A stretch of 47,789 bases of DNA from Peribacillus deserti. GTDB taxonomy: Bacteria > Bacillota > Bacilli > Bacillales > DSM-1321. Below the pieces are notes generated by a model that was not told where the DNA came from, searched no databases, and saw nothing but the letters and a program-made list of their open reading frames with translations. This document shows positions 26,669 to 35,325 of this stretch, piece by piece; position 1 is the first letter of the stretch, and each line of letters opens with the position of its first letter. The DNA lies in contig NZ_PGUY01000012.1 in the NCBI RefSeq assembly GCF_002863585.1, forward strand, positions 1 to 47,789. The letters run 5' to 3'. Both the position numbers and the translations under genes were made by a program.

Positions 26669-27328
26669 CTAGGTATTTAAATCGTACCTTCTTCCTTTCA
26701 CCAGATAATACGCACTTTCTGCTATATTTGTACAATGGTCAGCTGCTCTTTCTAGATAGCGGCATACAAATGACAATTGTGTGGTTTCAGATAATGATTC
26801 AGGTGTTCCTTCATTATTTTCCAGGTAATGCAGAATCGTTTGTCCATAGAGTTCATCTACTTGGTCATCCAAACTGGCTACTTTCTTTGCTTTTTCAACA
26901 TCTTCCTCGATAAAGGCTGCCAAGGAAAGTTCCAACATTTCTAATGTTAATTGATGCATTTTTCTTATGCTTTCCACGGGTCCTATTTTACCTTCTTTGC
27001 CGATGCGAATGGTTGACTTGGCTATATTAACGGAAAAATCAGCAATTCTCTCTACGTCAGTAGCTATTTTGATAACACCAATGATTCGGCGGAGATCGAT
27101 GGAGACCGGCTGCTGCTTTGCAATAAGTAAGATAGCAAAATCATTAATCTCATCTTCTAAAATGTTTGCTTTTGTATCTTCTTCCATCACCTCGAGAGCT
27201 AGATTTATGTCCTTTGTTTCTAGAGCTTTTAACGATCTTATCAGTGAATCATGTGTAAAAGCTCCAAGCTCTTTAAGTTTTCTTTGAAGTTCCTTTAGAT
27301 CGACTTCAAATTTTTCACGAATTGGCAT
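26669..27328 (-). CDS. phoU: Phosphate-specific transport regulator PhoU
   Basis: A 219-residue all-helical cytoplasmic protein made of two PhoU repeats. Each repeat has the metal-cluster motif of the family: E-x3-D-x2-E in the first half (LEDEINDFA near 56-64) and EDVEKAKKVASLDDQVDEL in the second. PhoU damps Pst transport and Pho signalling (established family role). It is the last gene of the pst operon, 38 nt after pstB. Confidence 0.95.
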   Translation of the reverse strand: MPIREKFEVDLKELQRKLKELGAFTHDSLIRSLKALETKDINLALEVMEEDTKANILEDEINDFAILLIAKQQPVSIDLRRIIGVIKIATDVERIADFSVNIAKSTIRIGKEGKIGPVESIRKMHQLTLEMLELSLAAFIEEDVEKAKKVASLDDQVDELYGQTILHYLENNEGTPESLSETTQLSFVCRYLERAADHCTNIAESAYYLVKGRRYDLNT

Positions 27329-27366
27329 ATGGAAACATCCTTTCGCAGTATTGGGGCGTCGTATTG

Positions 27367-28167
27367 TTATCCAAAACGACCCGTGATATAGTCTTCTGTT
27401 CTTTTATCAGAGGGGTTAGAGAAAATCTTATCTGTTTCCGAAAATTCAATGACCTCACCATTTAAAAAGAAGGCTGTCTTATCTGAAATCCGTGCCGCCT
27501 GCTGCATGTTGTGTGTCACAATGATAATGCTGAAATTCTTTTTTAGCTCTTGCAGCAATTCTTCGACTTTTAGAGTCGAAATAGGATCAAGGGCTGAGGT
27601 AGGCTCGTCCATAAGTATCACATCCGGTTCAATCGCCATGCAGCGGGCAATGCACAGCCGCTGCTGTTGGCCACCGGACAGTCCATAGGCATTCGTATTT
27701 AGCCTGTCTTTTACTTCGTCCCATATTGCTGCCCCTCTCAGGCTTTTTTCGACGATTTGATCCAGTATTTTTTTATCACGAATGCCATGAATTCTTGGTC
27801 CATATACAACATTTTCATAAATCGATTTTGGGAAGGGATTTGGTTTTTGAAATACCATCCCAACCTTCGTACGCAATTCCTCGACAGGATAAGATTTATC
27901 TAGAATATTTCTTCCGCGGTATACGATCTCTCCCGTTACTTTAACACCTGGTATTAGTTCAATCATTCGATTTAAAGTTTTAATATAAGTTGATTTTCCA
28001 CATCCAGAAGGACCTATAATGGCCGTGACTTCATTTTCAACTACATTTAACTGAATATCTTTTAAAGCGTGATTTTCTCCGTACCATAAGTTCAGTCCAT
28101 TCGTTTTATAGACCAATTTAGTATCGTTATTTCCCTTTACACTTTTTTGAGTCTGAGTTTCACTCAT
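27367..28167 (-). CDS. pstB: Phosphate ABC transporter ATP-binding protein PstB
   Basis: A 266-residue ABC ATPase that powers phosphate import through PstCA. Walker [10 protein letters not shown] (52-60), Q-loop VFQKPNPFP, signature LSGGQQQR (163-170) and Walker [13 protein letters not shown] (184-195) are intact. Length and the PNPFP motif are typical of PstB. It lies 27 nt downstream of pstA with an AAGGAGG site before the ATG. Confidence 0.97.
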   Translation of the reverse strand: MSETQTQKSVKGNNDTKLVYKTNGLNLWYGENHALKDIQLNVVENEVTAIIGPSGCGKSTYIKTLNRMIELIPGVKVTGEIVYRGRNILDKSYPVEELRTKVGMVFQKPNPFPKSIYENVVYGPRIHGIRDKKILDQIVEKSLRGAAIWDEVKDRLNTNAYGLSGGQQQRLCIARCMAIEPDVILMDEPTSALDPISTLKVEELLQELKKNFSIIIVTHNMQQAARISDKTAFFLNGEVIEFSETDKIFSNPSDKRTEDYITGRFG

Positions 28168-28194
28168 AGCTTAACCCTCCTTAAAGGCTTTTTC

Positions 28195-29073
28195 TCAATA
28201 TCGTCTTTGATATCTATTTCTGATCAGAACAGCAATGGTATTTAAAAGAAGCAGTAAAATTAATAACACCATGATACCCGCAGCAGCTAATGCCTGAAAC
28301 TCTTCCTGGGGGCGGCTCGTCCAGTTGAATATCTGCATCGGTAAAACAGTAAAGATATCGAAGACCGATCTTGGCAAAAAGGCAAGAAATAGGGGCAGAC
28401 CCAGCACAACAAGTGGAGCTGTCTCACCAATAGCTCTTGATAAGGCTAATATCCCGCCAGTTAAGATTCCTGGTATTGCTGCCGGAAGAACGACACGAAG
28501 GATAGTCTGCCACTTAGTTGCTCCTAAACCATAGGAGGCATGCCGTAATTCTTTCGGTACAGATCGTATGGCTTCCTGAGAAGCAACAATGATTACAGGC
28601 AGTACAAGCAGACTCATTGTCAAACCAGCCGCTAATACACTGCTCCCTAAAGCAAACGCACGCACAAAGACTGTCAGGCCAAGAAGTCCGAAAACTATGG
28701 ATGGAACTCCAGCTAGATTTGATATGTTGATTTGAATAAAAGTTGTAATAGCATTTTTCTTTGCATACTCTTCTAAGAAAATAGCCGTGCCGACCCCTAA
28801 AATTAAAGAAACAGGAGCGACGACAGCCATTAGCCAGATCGAACCGATCAAGGCTGTATACACTCCGGCCTGTTCAGGGTTTCGAGAAGGAAGGTTTTGT
28901 AAAAATTGGAAGTTGAAATAAGGAAGACCCTGAGAAATAATTCGGTATAGAAGAATTCCTAGTACTAATAATCCAAATAGAGTCGCCAGTAAAAATAGTG
29001 ACCTGAAAAAGATATTAAAAGATACTCGGGGCTTCATATGGTTTAACACTCTGCTGTGATCAATTAATTTCAC
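28195..29073 (-). CDS. pstA: Phosphate ABC transporter permease PstA
   Basis: A 292-residue inner-membrane permease with six transmembrane helices. The EAA loop ASQEAIRSVPKELRHASYGLGATKW is typical (about 175-200) and contacts PstB. I start at GTG 29073, which has GGGAGGAG 7 nt upstream and begins directly after the pstC stop. A longer frame from 29115 would overlap pstC by 40 nt and adds residues unlike the family. Pairs with PstC as the channel. Confidence 0.93.
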   Translation of the reverse strand: MKLIDHSRVLNHMKPRVSFNIFFRSLFLLATLFGLLVLGILLYRIISQGLPYFNFQFLQNLPSRNPEQAGVYTALIGSIWLMAVVAPVSLILGVGTAIFLEEYAKKNAITTFIQINISNLAGVPSIVFGLLGLTVFVRAFALGSSVLAAGLTMSLLVLPVIIVASQEAIRSVPKELRHASYGLGATKWQTILRVVLPAAIPGILTGGILALSRAIGETAPLVVLGLPLFLAFLPRSVFDIFTVLPMQIFNWTSRPQEEFQALAAAGIMVLLILLLLLNTIAVLIRNRYQRRY

Positions 29074-29074
29074 T

Positions 29075-30019
29075 TTAATACTCCTCCCTAAAGCGTCTGG
29101 ACACAAACTGTGCAATAAAATTCATGATCAGAGTAAAGAGGAATAGAGTCATTCCGACCGCATAAATACTATAATAAACAGTTGTCCCATACCCCACATC
29201 CCCCTGGCTTACCTGCACAATATAGGCCGTCATTGTTTGAATGGATCTTGTAACATCCCATGTCAGGGTCGGGGTAGAACCCCCTGCAACAGTAACGATC
29301 ATGGTTTCTCCTATAGCACGGGAAACTGCTAAAACAATAGAAGCAATAATCCCAGAAAGAGCAGAAGGAAGGACGACCTTAAAAGCCACTTCAAATTTTG
29401 TAGACCCCAAACCAAGAGCACCTTCTCTAATGGAATTAGGTACTGAAGACATTGCATCCTCAGAGAGAGAAGCGATCATTGGAATAATCATTATGCCAAT
29501 AACTATACCCGGACTTAACGCGTTAAAGATTTCTAGGCCCGGCATAACGTTTCTAAGAATCGGAGTCACAAAGGTTAGTGCGAAATATCCATATACAATA
29601 GTTGGGATTCCAGCTAACACTTCCAAAATGGGTTTGATGATTTTTTTAGTTTTTTCGGTTGCATATTCACTCAAATATATCGCAGATGCAATTCCAATCG
29701 GGACTGCAACCAAAATGGCAATTCCTGTTACTTTTAATGTACCCGTTACTAGTGGCAGGATTCCATACGAACCATGAGTCTCTGAAAATGGAAACCACTT
29801 TTTCGCTGTAAGAAATTCCACTATAGAGACGCGGGTGAAGAAGGTTATTGTTTCAAAAATAAGTGTAAGCACAATTCCAATCGTTGTTAGAACAGATATT
29901 AAAGCAGTAATAAAAAGAAGGATAGGAACCAGTCTTTCGAATGAAAAACCGGCCCGTTTCTTTTTAAACTTCTTTGAAATTAAATCCTGAATTGAATGAT
30001 TAACATTTTCATCTCCCAC
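29075..30019 (-). CDS. pstC: Phosphate ABC transporter permease PstC
   Basis: A 314-residue permease with a soluble, basic N-terminus (KKFKKKRAGFSFE) and six transmembrane helices. The EAA loop (SLSEDAMSSVPNSIREGALGLG, about 185-206) is intact. The start is probably GTG 30019, 5 nt after AGAGGTG; an ATG at 30043 has no visible RBS and would add eight residues. The gene lies between pstS and pstA. Confidence 0.93.
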   Translation of the reverse strand: MGDENVNHSIQDLISKKFKKKRAGFSFERLVPILLFITALISVLTTIGIVLTLIFETITFFTRVSIVEFLTAKKWFPFSETHGSYGILPLVTGTLKVTGIAILVAVPIGIASAIYLSEYATEKTKKIIKPILEVLAGIPTIVYGYFALTFVTPILRNVMPGLEIFNALSPGIVIGIMIIPMIASLSEDAMSSVPNSIREGALGLGSTKFEVAFKVVLPSALSGIIASIVLAVSRAIGETMIVTVAGGSTPTLTWDVTRSIQTMTAYIVQVSQGDVGYGTTVYYSIYAVGMTLFLFTLIMNFIAQFVSRRFREEY

Positions 30020-30088
30020 GTTAACACCTCTTTCGTGATTCATAAGATAAGTGAGAAGTCATAACTGCACCTCCCACTTAATTAATAA

Positions 30089-31057
30089 CTACTTTATTGC
30101 TTTCAACTTATCTAATTCTTTTTGGTATTCTTCTTTTGGCAGGCTGACATAGCCGACATCTTCTGCTAGACGACCAGCATTTTGAAGGGTGAATTGCAGA
30201 AAGTCGTTGACTTCTTTTTGTTTTTTCACAGCAGAGTTGCTGGCATAAACAAATAACGGACGAGACAAAGGCGTATATTCACCCGATTTTATGGTTTCAT
30301 GTGAGGGGGTCACTGGACCTTTTCCTGCATCGATAGGAACCACTTTAAGGTCATCTTTATTTTCGAGATAGTATGCAAAACCGAAAAAACCGATTGCATT
30401 TTTATCGCCATTAACACCTTGTACAAGAACATTATCATCTTCAGAAAGAGTGGCACCTTCTACTAAAGGTTTTTTCTTAAGAATGTCTTCGTCAAAATAA
30501 TCGTATGTGCCTGAGTCTGTTCCTGGCGAATAGAACTTAATTTCCTTATCCGGCCAACCCTTGCGTACGTCTGACCATTTTTTAACAGTCCCGTTTTCAA
30601 GCCACATTTTACTTAATTCCTCAACTGTGAGGTGATCTACCCAATCGTTGTCTTTATTGACAACTACTGAAATTCCGTCAAATGCCAAGCGGAATTCAGT
30701 GTAGTCAATGCCATTCTTTTTGAGAGTGGCCTGTTCTTCTTTTTTAATTGGACGTGAAGCATCGCTTAATTGTGTTTCTCCGGCTCCAAATGCTTCAAAA
30801 CCGCCTCCGGTTCCCGATGAACCGACGGATACTTTTACCCCTGGCTGCTTAGAACCATAATCCTCTACAACAGCTTCCATGATAGGGTAAACAGTGGATG
30901 AACCATCCACCTTAATATTTCCTTCTAAATTACCTGCAGCTCCGCCATTTTCCTTCTTTTGATCTCCGGCGTTGTTATTTCCTTTACCGCAAGCTGACGT
31001 TATGCTGATCGAAGTAACAATTAACAGTAATAAAACAACGAATTTGAACTTTTTCAT
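30089..31057 (-). CDS. pstS: Phosphate-binding lipoprotein PstS
   Basis: A 322-residue extracytoplasmic solute-binding lipoprotein that delivers phosphate to PstCA. Signal peptide with a lipobox TSAC, so Cys23 is the lipidated first mature residue. Phosphate contacts are in GSSTVYPI (about 53-60) and GSSGTGGGFEAF (about 79-90), plus PGTDSGTYDYF. A disordered Gly/Asn linker follows the lipid site. First gene of the pst operon. The 190-bp region upstream has a TATAAT (minus, 31123-31128) and weak TTNAC-like repeats, so PhoP control is likely but not clearly readable. Confidence 0.96.
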   Translation of the reverse strand: MKKFKFVVLLLLIVTSISITSACGKGNNNAGDQKKENGGAAGNLEGNIKVDGSSTVYPIMEAVVEDYGSKQPGVKVSVGSSGTGGGFEAFGAGETQLSDASRPIKKEEQATLKKNGIDYTEFRLAFDGISVVVNKDNDWVDHLTVEELSKMWLENGTVKKWSDVRKGWPDKEIKFYSPGTDSGTYDYFDEDILKKKPLVEGATLSEDDNVLVQGVNGDKNAIGFFGFAYYLENKDDLKVVPIDAGKGPVTPSHETIKSGEYTPLSRPLFVYASNSAVKKQKEVNDFLQFTLQNAGRLAEDVGYVSLPKEEYQKELDKLKAIK

Positions 31058-31248
31058 CTTCAGTGCCTCCTGATTGTATAAGCAATATTAAATTCATCCC
31101 TAGTATTTTCCGAAATTCCGTTATTATAAGTAAAAAGTTAAAGCAGGCTTATGAAGCCTAAATGTATATTGCCATTCGGCTATTGCAACAATAAAAAGGA
31201 AATCTTGGTTTAATATATACATCTCATCGCTAGAGAGAGGGTTTTTAT

Positions 31249-31482
31249 ATGACTCAAAAAAACTTATTTAATGAAGAAACTGTCTTGGCTAATATTAAAT
31301 TAAATGCCAAGCTGGAGGATAATAGAGTCAGGGCTTCGAAAGAAGGAATGCCTGAAGCGGAAAGTACCAATATAAAAATACAAGATGCATTTTACGGAAA
31401 TGATGAAGATAAACAAGACTTCCCGCCAACTTATATCTACAACAACACTCCAGCTATTAAAGTCACTGGAGATGAGGATTAA
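31249..31482 (+). CDS. Small acidic protein of unknown function
   Basis: 77 residues, hydrophilic and acidic, with no signal peptide or membrane segment. It begins MTQKNLFNEETVLANI and ends with Asp/Glu (TGDEDE-like). GAGAGAGGG lies 9 nt before ATG 31249. I recognise no family. It diverges from pstS with a 190-bp gap, so shared control is possible but unsupported. Confidence 0.55.
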   Translation: MTQKNLFNEETVLANIKLNAKLEDNRVRASKEGMPEAESTNIKIQDAFYGNDEDKQDFPPTYIYNNTPAIKVTGDED

Positions 31483-32003
31483 ACGGTTCAAATTTAGGAA
31501 AGACTTCGTCTAACTGAAAATTAAAAAGGATGCCCCCGTGGGACTTCGCATAGATTTCGTCAACTAAACAGTTCGCCCCATACTTATAGAAAAACGATTG
31601 AGGCTGGTTGGGACCTAGATCCCGTATAACAAGCGAAGCTTCATACTACAAGAGAGGGGTACCGGTTAGTTCATCATGGTCAGTGTTCAATAAAAAAAAC
31701 GCCCGATTTGTTCAATCGGTGCGTTTTTTTATTGTACGGGCTAATATGCAATTAAATGGAAAGATTCATAAATAATAGAGAGCATAGTTCTCTCATGCTC
31801 TCAAGTTGCTGTAAATATCTTACTGATGATATACACCCAATGATAGGTGCTGCTGGTTAAGGTCAATACTAGACTCTTTATAAAATGGGTTGGGAATGGC
31901 TCGGTGAAAAAAAATGTGATTTTCCACCAAATATTCACATTTGTTCATGATTCCATGTTGTATAAAGGTGCTTCCTATTCTATTCTGAGGTAGGGGGGAA
32001 GTT
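31483..32003. other. 520-bp gap with one strong terminator
   Basis: No gene seen. A hairpin with AAAAAACGC and GCGTTTTTTT arms and an inner CGATT/AATCG stem lies at 31689-31733 and is a strong bidirectional terminator. The stretch 31520-31680 is GC-richer and looks like a remnant of repeat or mobile DNA, but I cannot name it. The ycnK promoter must lie in 31900-31990. Confidence 0.45.
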
Positions 32004-32573
32004 ATGTTACCGATTGAACGGCAGCGACAAATATTGTCCTGGTTAAAAAAAGAAGACACCTTGTCCATCACAGACATCAGCAGGCGTTTAAGTGTATCCG
32101 AGATGACCGTTTACCGAGATATTAAACCGTTAATTGAAGAGAATGAGATTGTTAAAACAACGGGCGGAATTACGTTAATGAAAAAAATTTCTTCCAACTC
32201 ATGTGCTTATTGTTTAAGGCAGTCTGAGAACCGCCATTCAGTTCAAATCATAACGAACGATTTAAAAGTAGAGCAATTATGTTGCCCTCATTGCGGTTTG
32301 CTGCATTATGCAGATATAAAATCTGAGGTATCCCAAATCATATGTCGTGATTTTCTAAAAAACACAACCATAAGTGCACGAATGGCATACTTCCTGTTCG
32401 ATGCCGATTTTGAGCTGAACTGCTGCCTTCCGCAGGTGATAGCCTTTGAGTCAGAAAAGCATGCCAAACAATTTCAAAAAGGCTTTGGAGGAACCATTTT
32501 TAGATTTGAAGCGGCAGTGAGTGAAATTTTGTTAAGGATGAGTGGTAACACAGGATGTTCATGCAAATACTAA
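32004..32573 (+). CDS. ycnK: Copper-sensing DeoR-type repressor YcnK
   Basis: A 189-residue fusion of an N-terminal DeoR helix-turn-helix (about 5-57; SITDISRRLSVSEMTVYRDI) with a Cys-rich NosL-like sensor. Candidate copper ligands are C67-x2-C70, C93-C94-x2-C97 and C185-x-C187. In B. subtilis YcnK represses the copper-uptake gene ycnJ when copper is plentiful. The gene order ycnK-ycnJ-ycnI here is the same. GGGGGGAAG precedes ATG 32004. The gap to ycnJ is 69 bp with no terminator. Confidence 0.88.
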   Translation: MLPIERQRQILSWLKKEDTLSITDISRRLSVSEMTVYRDIKPLIEENEIVKTTGGITLMKKISSNSCAYCLRQSENRHSVQIITNDLKVEQLCCPHCGLLHYADIKSEVSQIICRDFLKNTTISARMAYFLFDADFELNCCLPQVIAFESEKHAKQFQKGFGGTIFRFEAAVSEILLRMSGNTGCSCKY

Positions 32574-32642
32574 AATAGTTATAATCGTTTCCATTTCAGG
32601 CGAAGTCAGTAACCGACTGTTAAGGAGGTGAACCACTGAATC

Positions 32643-34289
32643 GTGAAAAAGAAAAGTTACGCAGTTCTTTTACTAATCGCTGTATTGTTATTGACCTGTC
32701 CTTCTTTTTCGTTTGCTCATGCATACATAAAAAAGTCAGTTCCATCGGAGAATGAAACACTGGTAAATTCTCCACCAAAAGTTTCCATTCAATTTAATGA
32801 AACGATTCAATCCGCCTTTACTTCGATAGAGGTATACGATGCTGGAGGAAAACGGGTTGATAAAAAAAATGGGCAAGTAAATGCTAAGATCCCGTCTATC
32901 ATTGAAGCATCACTGAAACCGAATTTGCCAGAAGGGGTTTACAGCACTCATTGGAGGGCTGTTTCAAGTGACGGACATCCTGTGCAGGGAGTCATCCCAT
33001 TTCAAATAGGAGCGAAAAGCTCGCAGCCTGTTCTTTCGTCCAAGGAATCAGCCGGATACACCCCGCATTGGGATCTAATCGTCATACGCTGGATCCACTA
33101 TGTCAGTAACGCTTGCATTGTCGGTGTGCTGTTTTTTAACCAGTTTTTATTGCCAAAGGAACCAAGAAAACATATAGCATTGGAAAAGAACTTTTCTAGT
33201 GTGTTACGAGTTTCCCTTATTTTCCTGGTTATTAGTGTTATTCTTAGTTTTCCACTCCAGGCAACGATTGAATCGGATCAATCATGGCTAGAGGTGTTCA
33301 ACGTTGCGACGCTTACTGAGCTATTAACAAACACGTCATTTGGTCAGATTTGGATGGTTCAGATTGTGTTATTGGTGTTTCTTGGTTTTGCTTGTTTTGG
33401 TGTAACAGGTAACCAATTTAATAAACGGTTGTTTGTTTGGGCTTCATTTGCGATCAGCGTGGCATTGTTACTGACAAAATCGTTCACGAGTCACGCTGCT
33501 ACATCAGAAAACAATATCCTGCCTGTTTCAATGGACTTTCTCCATTTATTCGCTGCTTCCATATGGATCGGCAGCCTAACGGCGATGGTATCCCTTTTCG
33601 CAAAAAGCAGGAAGTCAACATCTCAAGAACAAGATGGTGAAATCATTCAAAGGTTTTCAGCTTGGGGCATTGGTACGGTAGTAGTGCTCACCCTAACGGG
33701 TCTCTATGGCAGCTTTTTGCACATTCCAAATCTGGACAGTCTTTTCAATACGGGTTACGGCCGAGTTTTGTGCGGTAAAGTTATCCTCTTTATGATCATG
33801 CTTTTATTCGCAACCAATAATTTTCTAAGTGGTAGACAGAACAGACAAAAGGGGCTGAAACCATCTATATGGGCGGAGCTGAAAACTGGACTTATTGTAC
33901 TTGCCCTGTCGGTGATTTTAACCAATATGCTTACACCTGTGGCAAAGCCTCCTGGAGACTTTCAAGAAACAAAAACATTAGAAAGCGGCAATCGAATCTC
34001 TTTTCAGATTACTCCTAATCGTACTGGCGAGAATGTGTTTGAGGTAACCTTAAGCGACCCTAACGGGGAGACTATTAAAAATATAGAACAAGCAACGCTT
34101 AAGTTTGAATCACTGGACATGGAGATGGCCGAACAAACGGTTACCCTTAACAAAATGGCCGATGGTAAATACGCCTACAAGGGCATGGATTTAAATATGG
34201 AAGGGAAATGGACCCTTACGGTACATGTCCTTACTAAAAACCTAGAAACAATGGATGCAGAATTTATAACAAAAGTGGTAAGTCCATAA
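32643..34289 (+). CDS. ycnJ: Copper import protein YcnJ (CopC-CopD fusion)
   Basis: A 548-residue membrane protein. A signal peptide (1-25) exposes His26 as first mature residue, the CopC copper ligand; the CopC domain (26-122) also has SSDGHPVQG (108-116). A CopD permease of about eight helices follows (about 145-435) with His/Met residues in LLTKSFTSHA and DFLHLFAASIW. A YtkA-like beta domain (about 440-548) ends the protein. B. subtilis YcnJ has the same three parts and is needed for copper acquisition. GTG 32643 lies 12 nt after AAGGAGGTG, slightly far. Second gene of the ycn operon. Confidence 0.9.
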   Translation: MKKKSYAVLLLIAVLLLTCPSFSFAHAYIKKSVPSENETLVNSPPKVSIQFNETIQSAFTSIEVYDAGGKRVDKKNGQVNAKIPSIIEASLKPNLPEGVYSTHWRAVSSDGHPVQGVIPFQIGAKSSQPVLSSKESAGYTPHWDLIVIRWIHYVSNACIVGVLFFNQFLLPKEPRKHIALEKNFSSVLRVSLIFLVISVILSFPLQATIESDQSWLEVFNVATLTELLTNTSFGQIWMVQIVLLVFLGFACFGVTGNQFNKRLFVWASFAISVALLLTKSFTSHAATSENNILPVSMDFLHLFAASIWIGSLTAMVSLFAKSRKSTSQEQDGEIIQRFSAWGIGTVVVLTLTGLYGSFLHIPNLDSLFNTGYGRVLCGKVILFMIMLLFATNNFLSGRQNRQKGLKPSIWAELKTGLIVLALSVILTNMLTPVAKPPGDFQETKTLESGNRISFQITPNRTGENVFEVTLSDPNGETIKNIEQATLKFESLDMEMAEQTVTLNKMADGKYAYKGMDLNMEGKWTLTVHVLTKNLETMDAEFITKVVSP

Positions 34290-34309
34290 AATGCAATGGA
34301 GGAATTTTA

Positions 34310-34966
34310 ATGAGAAAATATGCGAAGAACAAAATGATTAAATTAATGCTGCCAACATTCCTAAGTCTGTTTTTGTTTGCAAGTTTGGCCAGTGCACACG
34401 TTACCGTAACACCAGCTTCATCGACAACAGGTGCGTGGGAAACATATACAGTGAAAGTTCCTGTTGAAAAAGAAGTAGCAACCACAAAAATCACGCTAAA
34501 AACGCCTAAAGGTGTGGAATTTAAGTCCTATCAACCCGTACCTGGCTGGAAGTTTTCTTCGGAGAAAGACTCTAGCGGTAAAGTGACATCTATCACATTC
34601 GAATCCACAGCCGAAGGCATTTTACCTGGTCAGTTCCAACAGTTTGTTTTTGTCGCACAAAACCCAGATACCGCCAGCAAAGCAGCTTGGGACGCTTTTC
34701 AATACTATAAAGATGGATCTGTTGTTGAATGGACAGGTGATGAAGGATCCGAAAAGCCACACGCCATCACTGACATAGTGGCAGGTACGGCAGAGGATCA
34801 TGGCCACGATGCAAATAATGAAAGTGATCAAAAGGACGATAGCAATGATACCAAAGCAGGAGCTGACGAGAACTCTGATTCCTTGCCTTTAATTCTATCC
34901 ATCATTTCTGCCGTTTTAGCATTAGCAGCACTTGTTGTTGCTTTTAGAAAAAATAATAGATCTTAA
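34310..34966 (+). CDS. ycnI: Copper-binding membrane protein YcnI (DUF1775)
   Basis: A 218-residue exported protein. The signal peptide ends ASA, leaving His30 at the mature N-terminus in HVTVTP, the copper (histidine-brace-like) site of DUF1775 proteins. The beta-rich domain spans about 30-155. An acidic linker with HGHD (about 165-190) and a C-terminal transmembrane anchor (about 190-212) with a basic tail follow. It probably passes copper to or from YcnJ. GGAGG precedes ATG 34310, 20 nt after ycnJ. A strong terminator closes the operon. Confidence 0.9.
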   Translation: MRKYAKNKMIKLMLPTFLSLFLFASLASAHVTVTPASSTTGAWETYTVKVPVEKEVATTKITLKTPKGVEFKSYQPVPGWKFSSEKDSSGKVTSITFESTAEGILPGQFQQFVFVAQNPDTASKAAWDAFQYYKDGSVVEWTGDEGSEKPHAITDIVAGTAEDHGHDANNESDQKDDSNDTKAGADENSDSLPLILSIISAVLALAALVVAFRKNNRS

Positions 34967-34971
34967 CAACG

Positions 34972-35007
34972 AAAAGACTTGGCAACTAATGAATTGCCAA
35001 GTCTTTT
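34972..35007 (+). terminator. Terminator of the ycnKJI operon
   Basis: AAAAGACTTGGCAA (34972-34985) and TTGCCAAGTCTTTT (34994-35007) are a perfect 14-bp stem with an 8-nt loop. Confidence 0.85.
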
Positions 35008-35325
35008 CCTAACGGGTACATTCGTATTAGCTTAACCAGTTTTTACTGGTTGCTCTTTTTTATAGGACCTATTATTTCAGTAGCCAGGGTAGAACGTACG
35101 GGTGCGTTCATACAACCTTCTTCAATTATACCCGTCTGTACAGATTGAGGGAAATCAAAGAAAGCGTCCGGTGCAGGAACATTTTGATCAGAATAAAATA
35201 GTGTATAAACCCTTGTGTAAGAGGGCAGTTTTTTAAGCGGTATCTAATGTTCGATTAGTTTAAGTCCTTTTTGTTATTCCACTCCAGGTGGTTACTTAAT
35301 TCTTCTATCTCCCTAATTTATTCCA
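35008..35325. repeat. Gap with two palindromic-repeat fragments
   Basis: CTAACGGGTACATTCGTATTAG (35009-35030) and GTACGGGTGCGTTCAT (35096-35111) are degenerate copies of the dispersed repeat, about 90 bp apart. No gene or clear terminator for the haloperoxidase gene is visible. Confidence 0.4.

Noticed and set aside
26484-26672. 62-codon frame between phoX and phoU
   Set aside because: TTG start without RBS, located after a terminator and overlapping the phoU stop.
29241-29777. 178-codon frame opposite pstC
   Set aside because: Antisense shadow of a membrane protein gene; pstC is certain.
31058-31248. Pho box upstream of pstS
   Set aside because: TTNACA-like repeats on the minus strand are too weak and irregular to call, although PhoP control would be expected.
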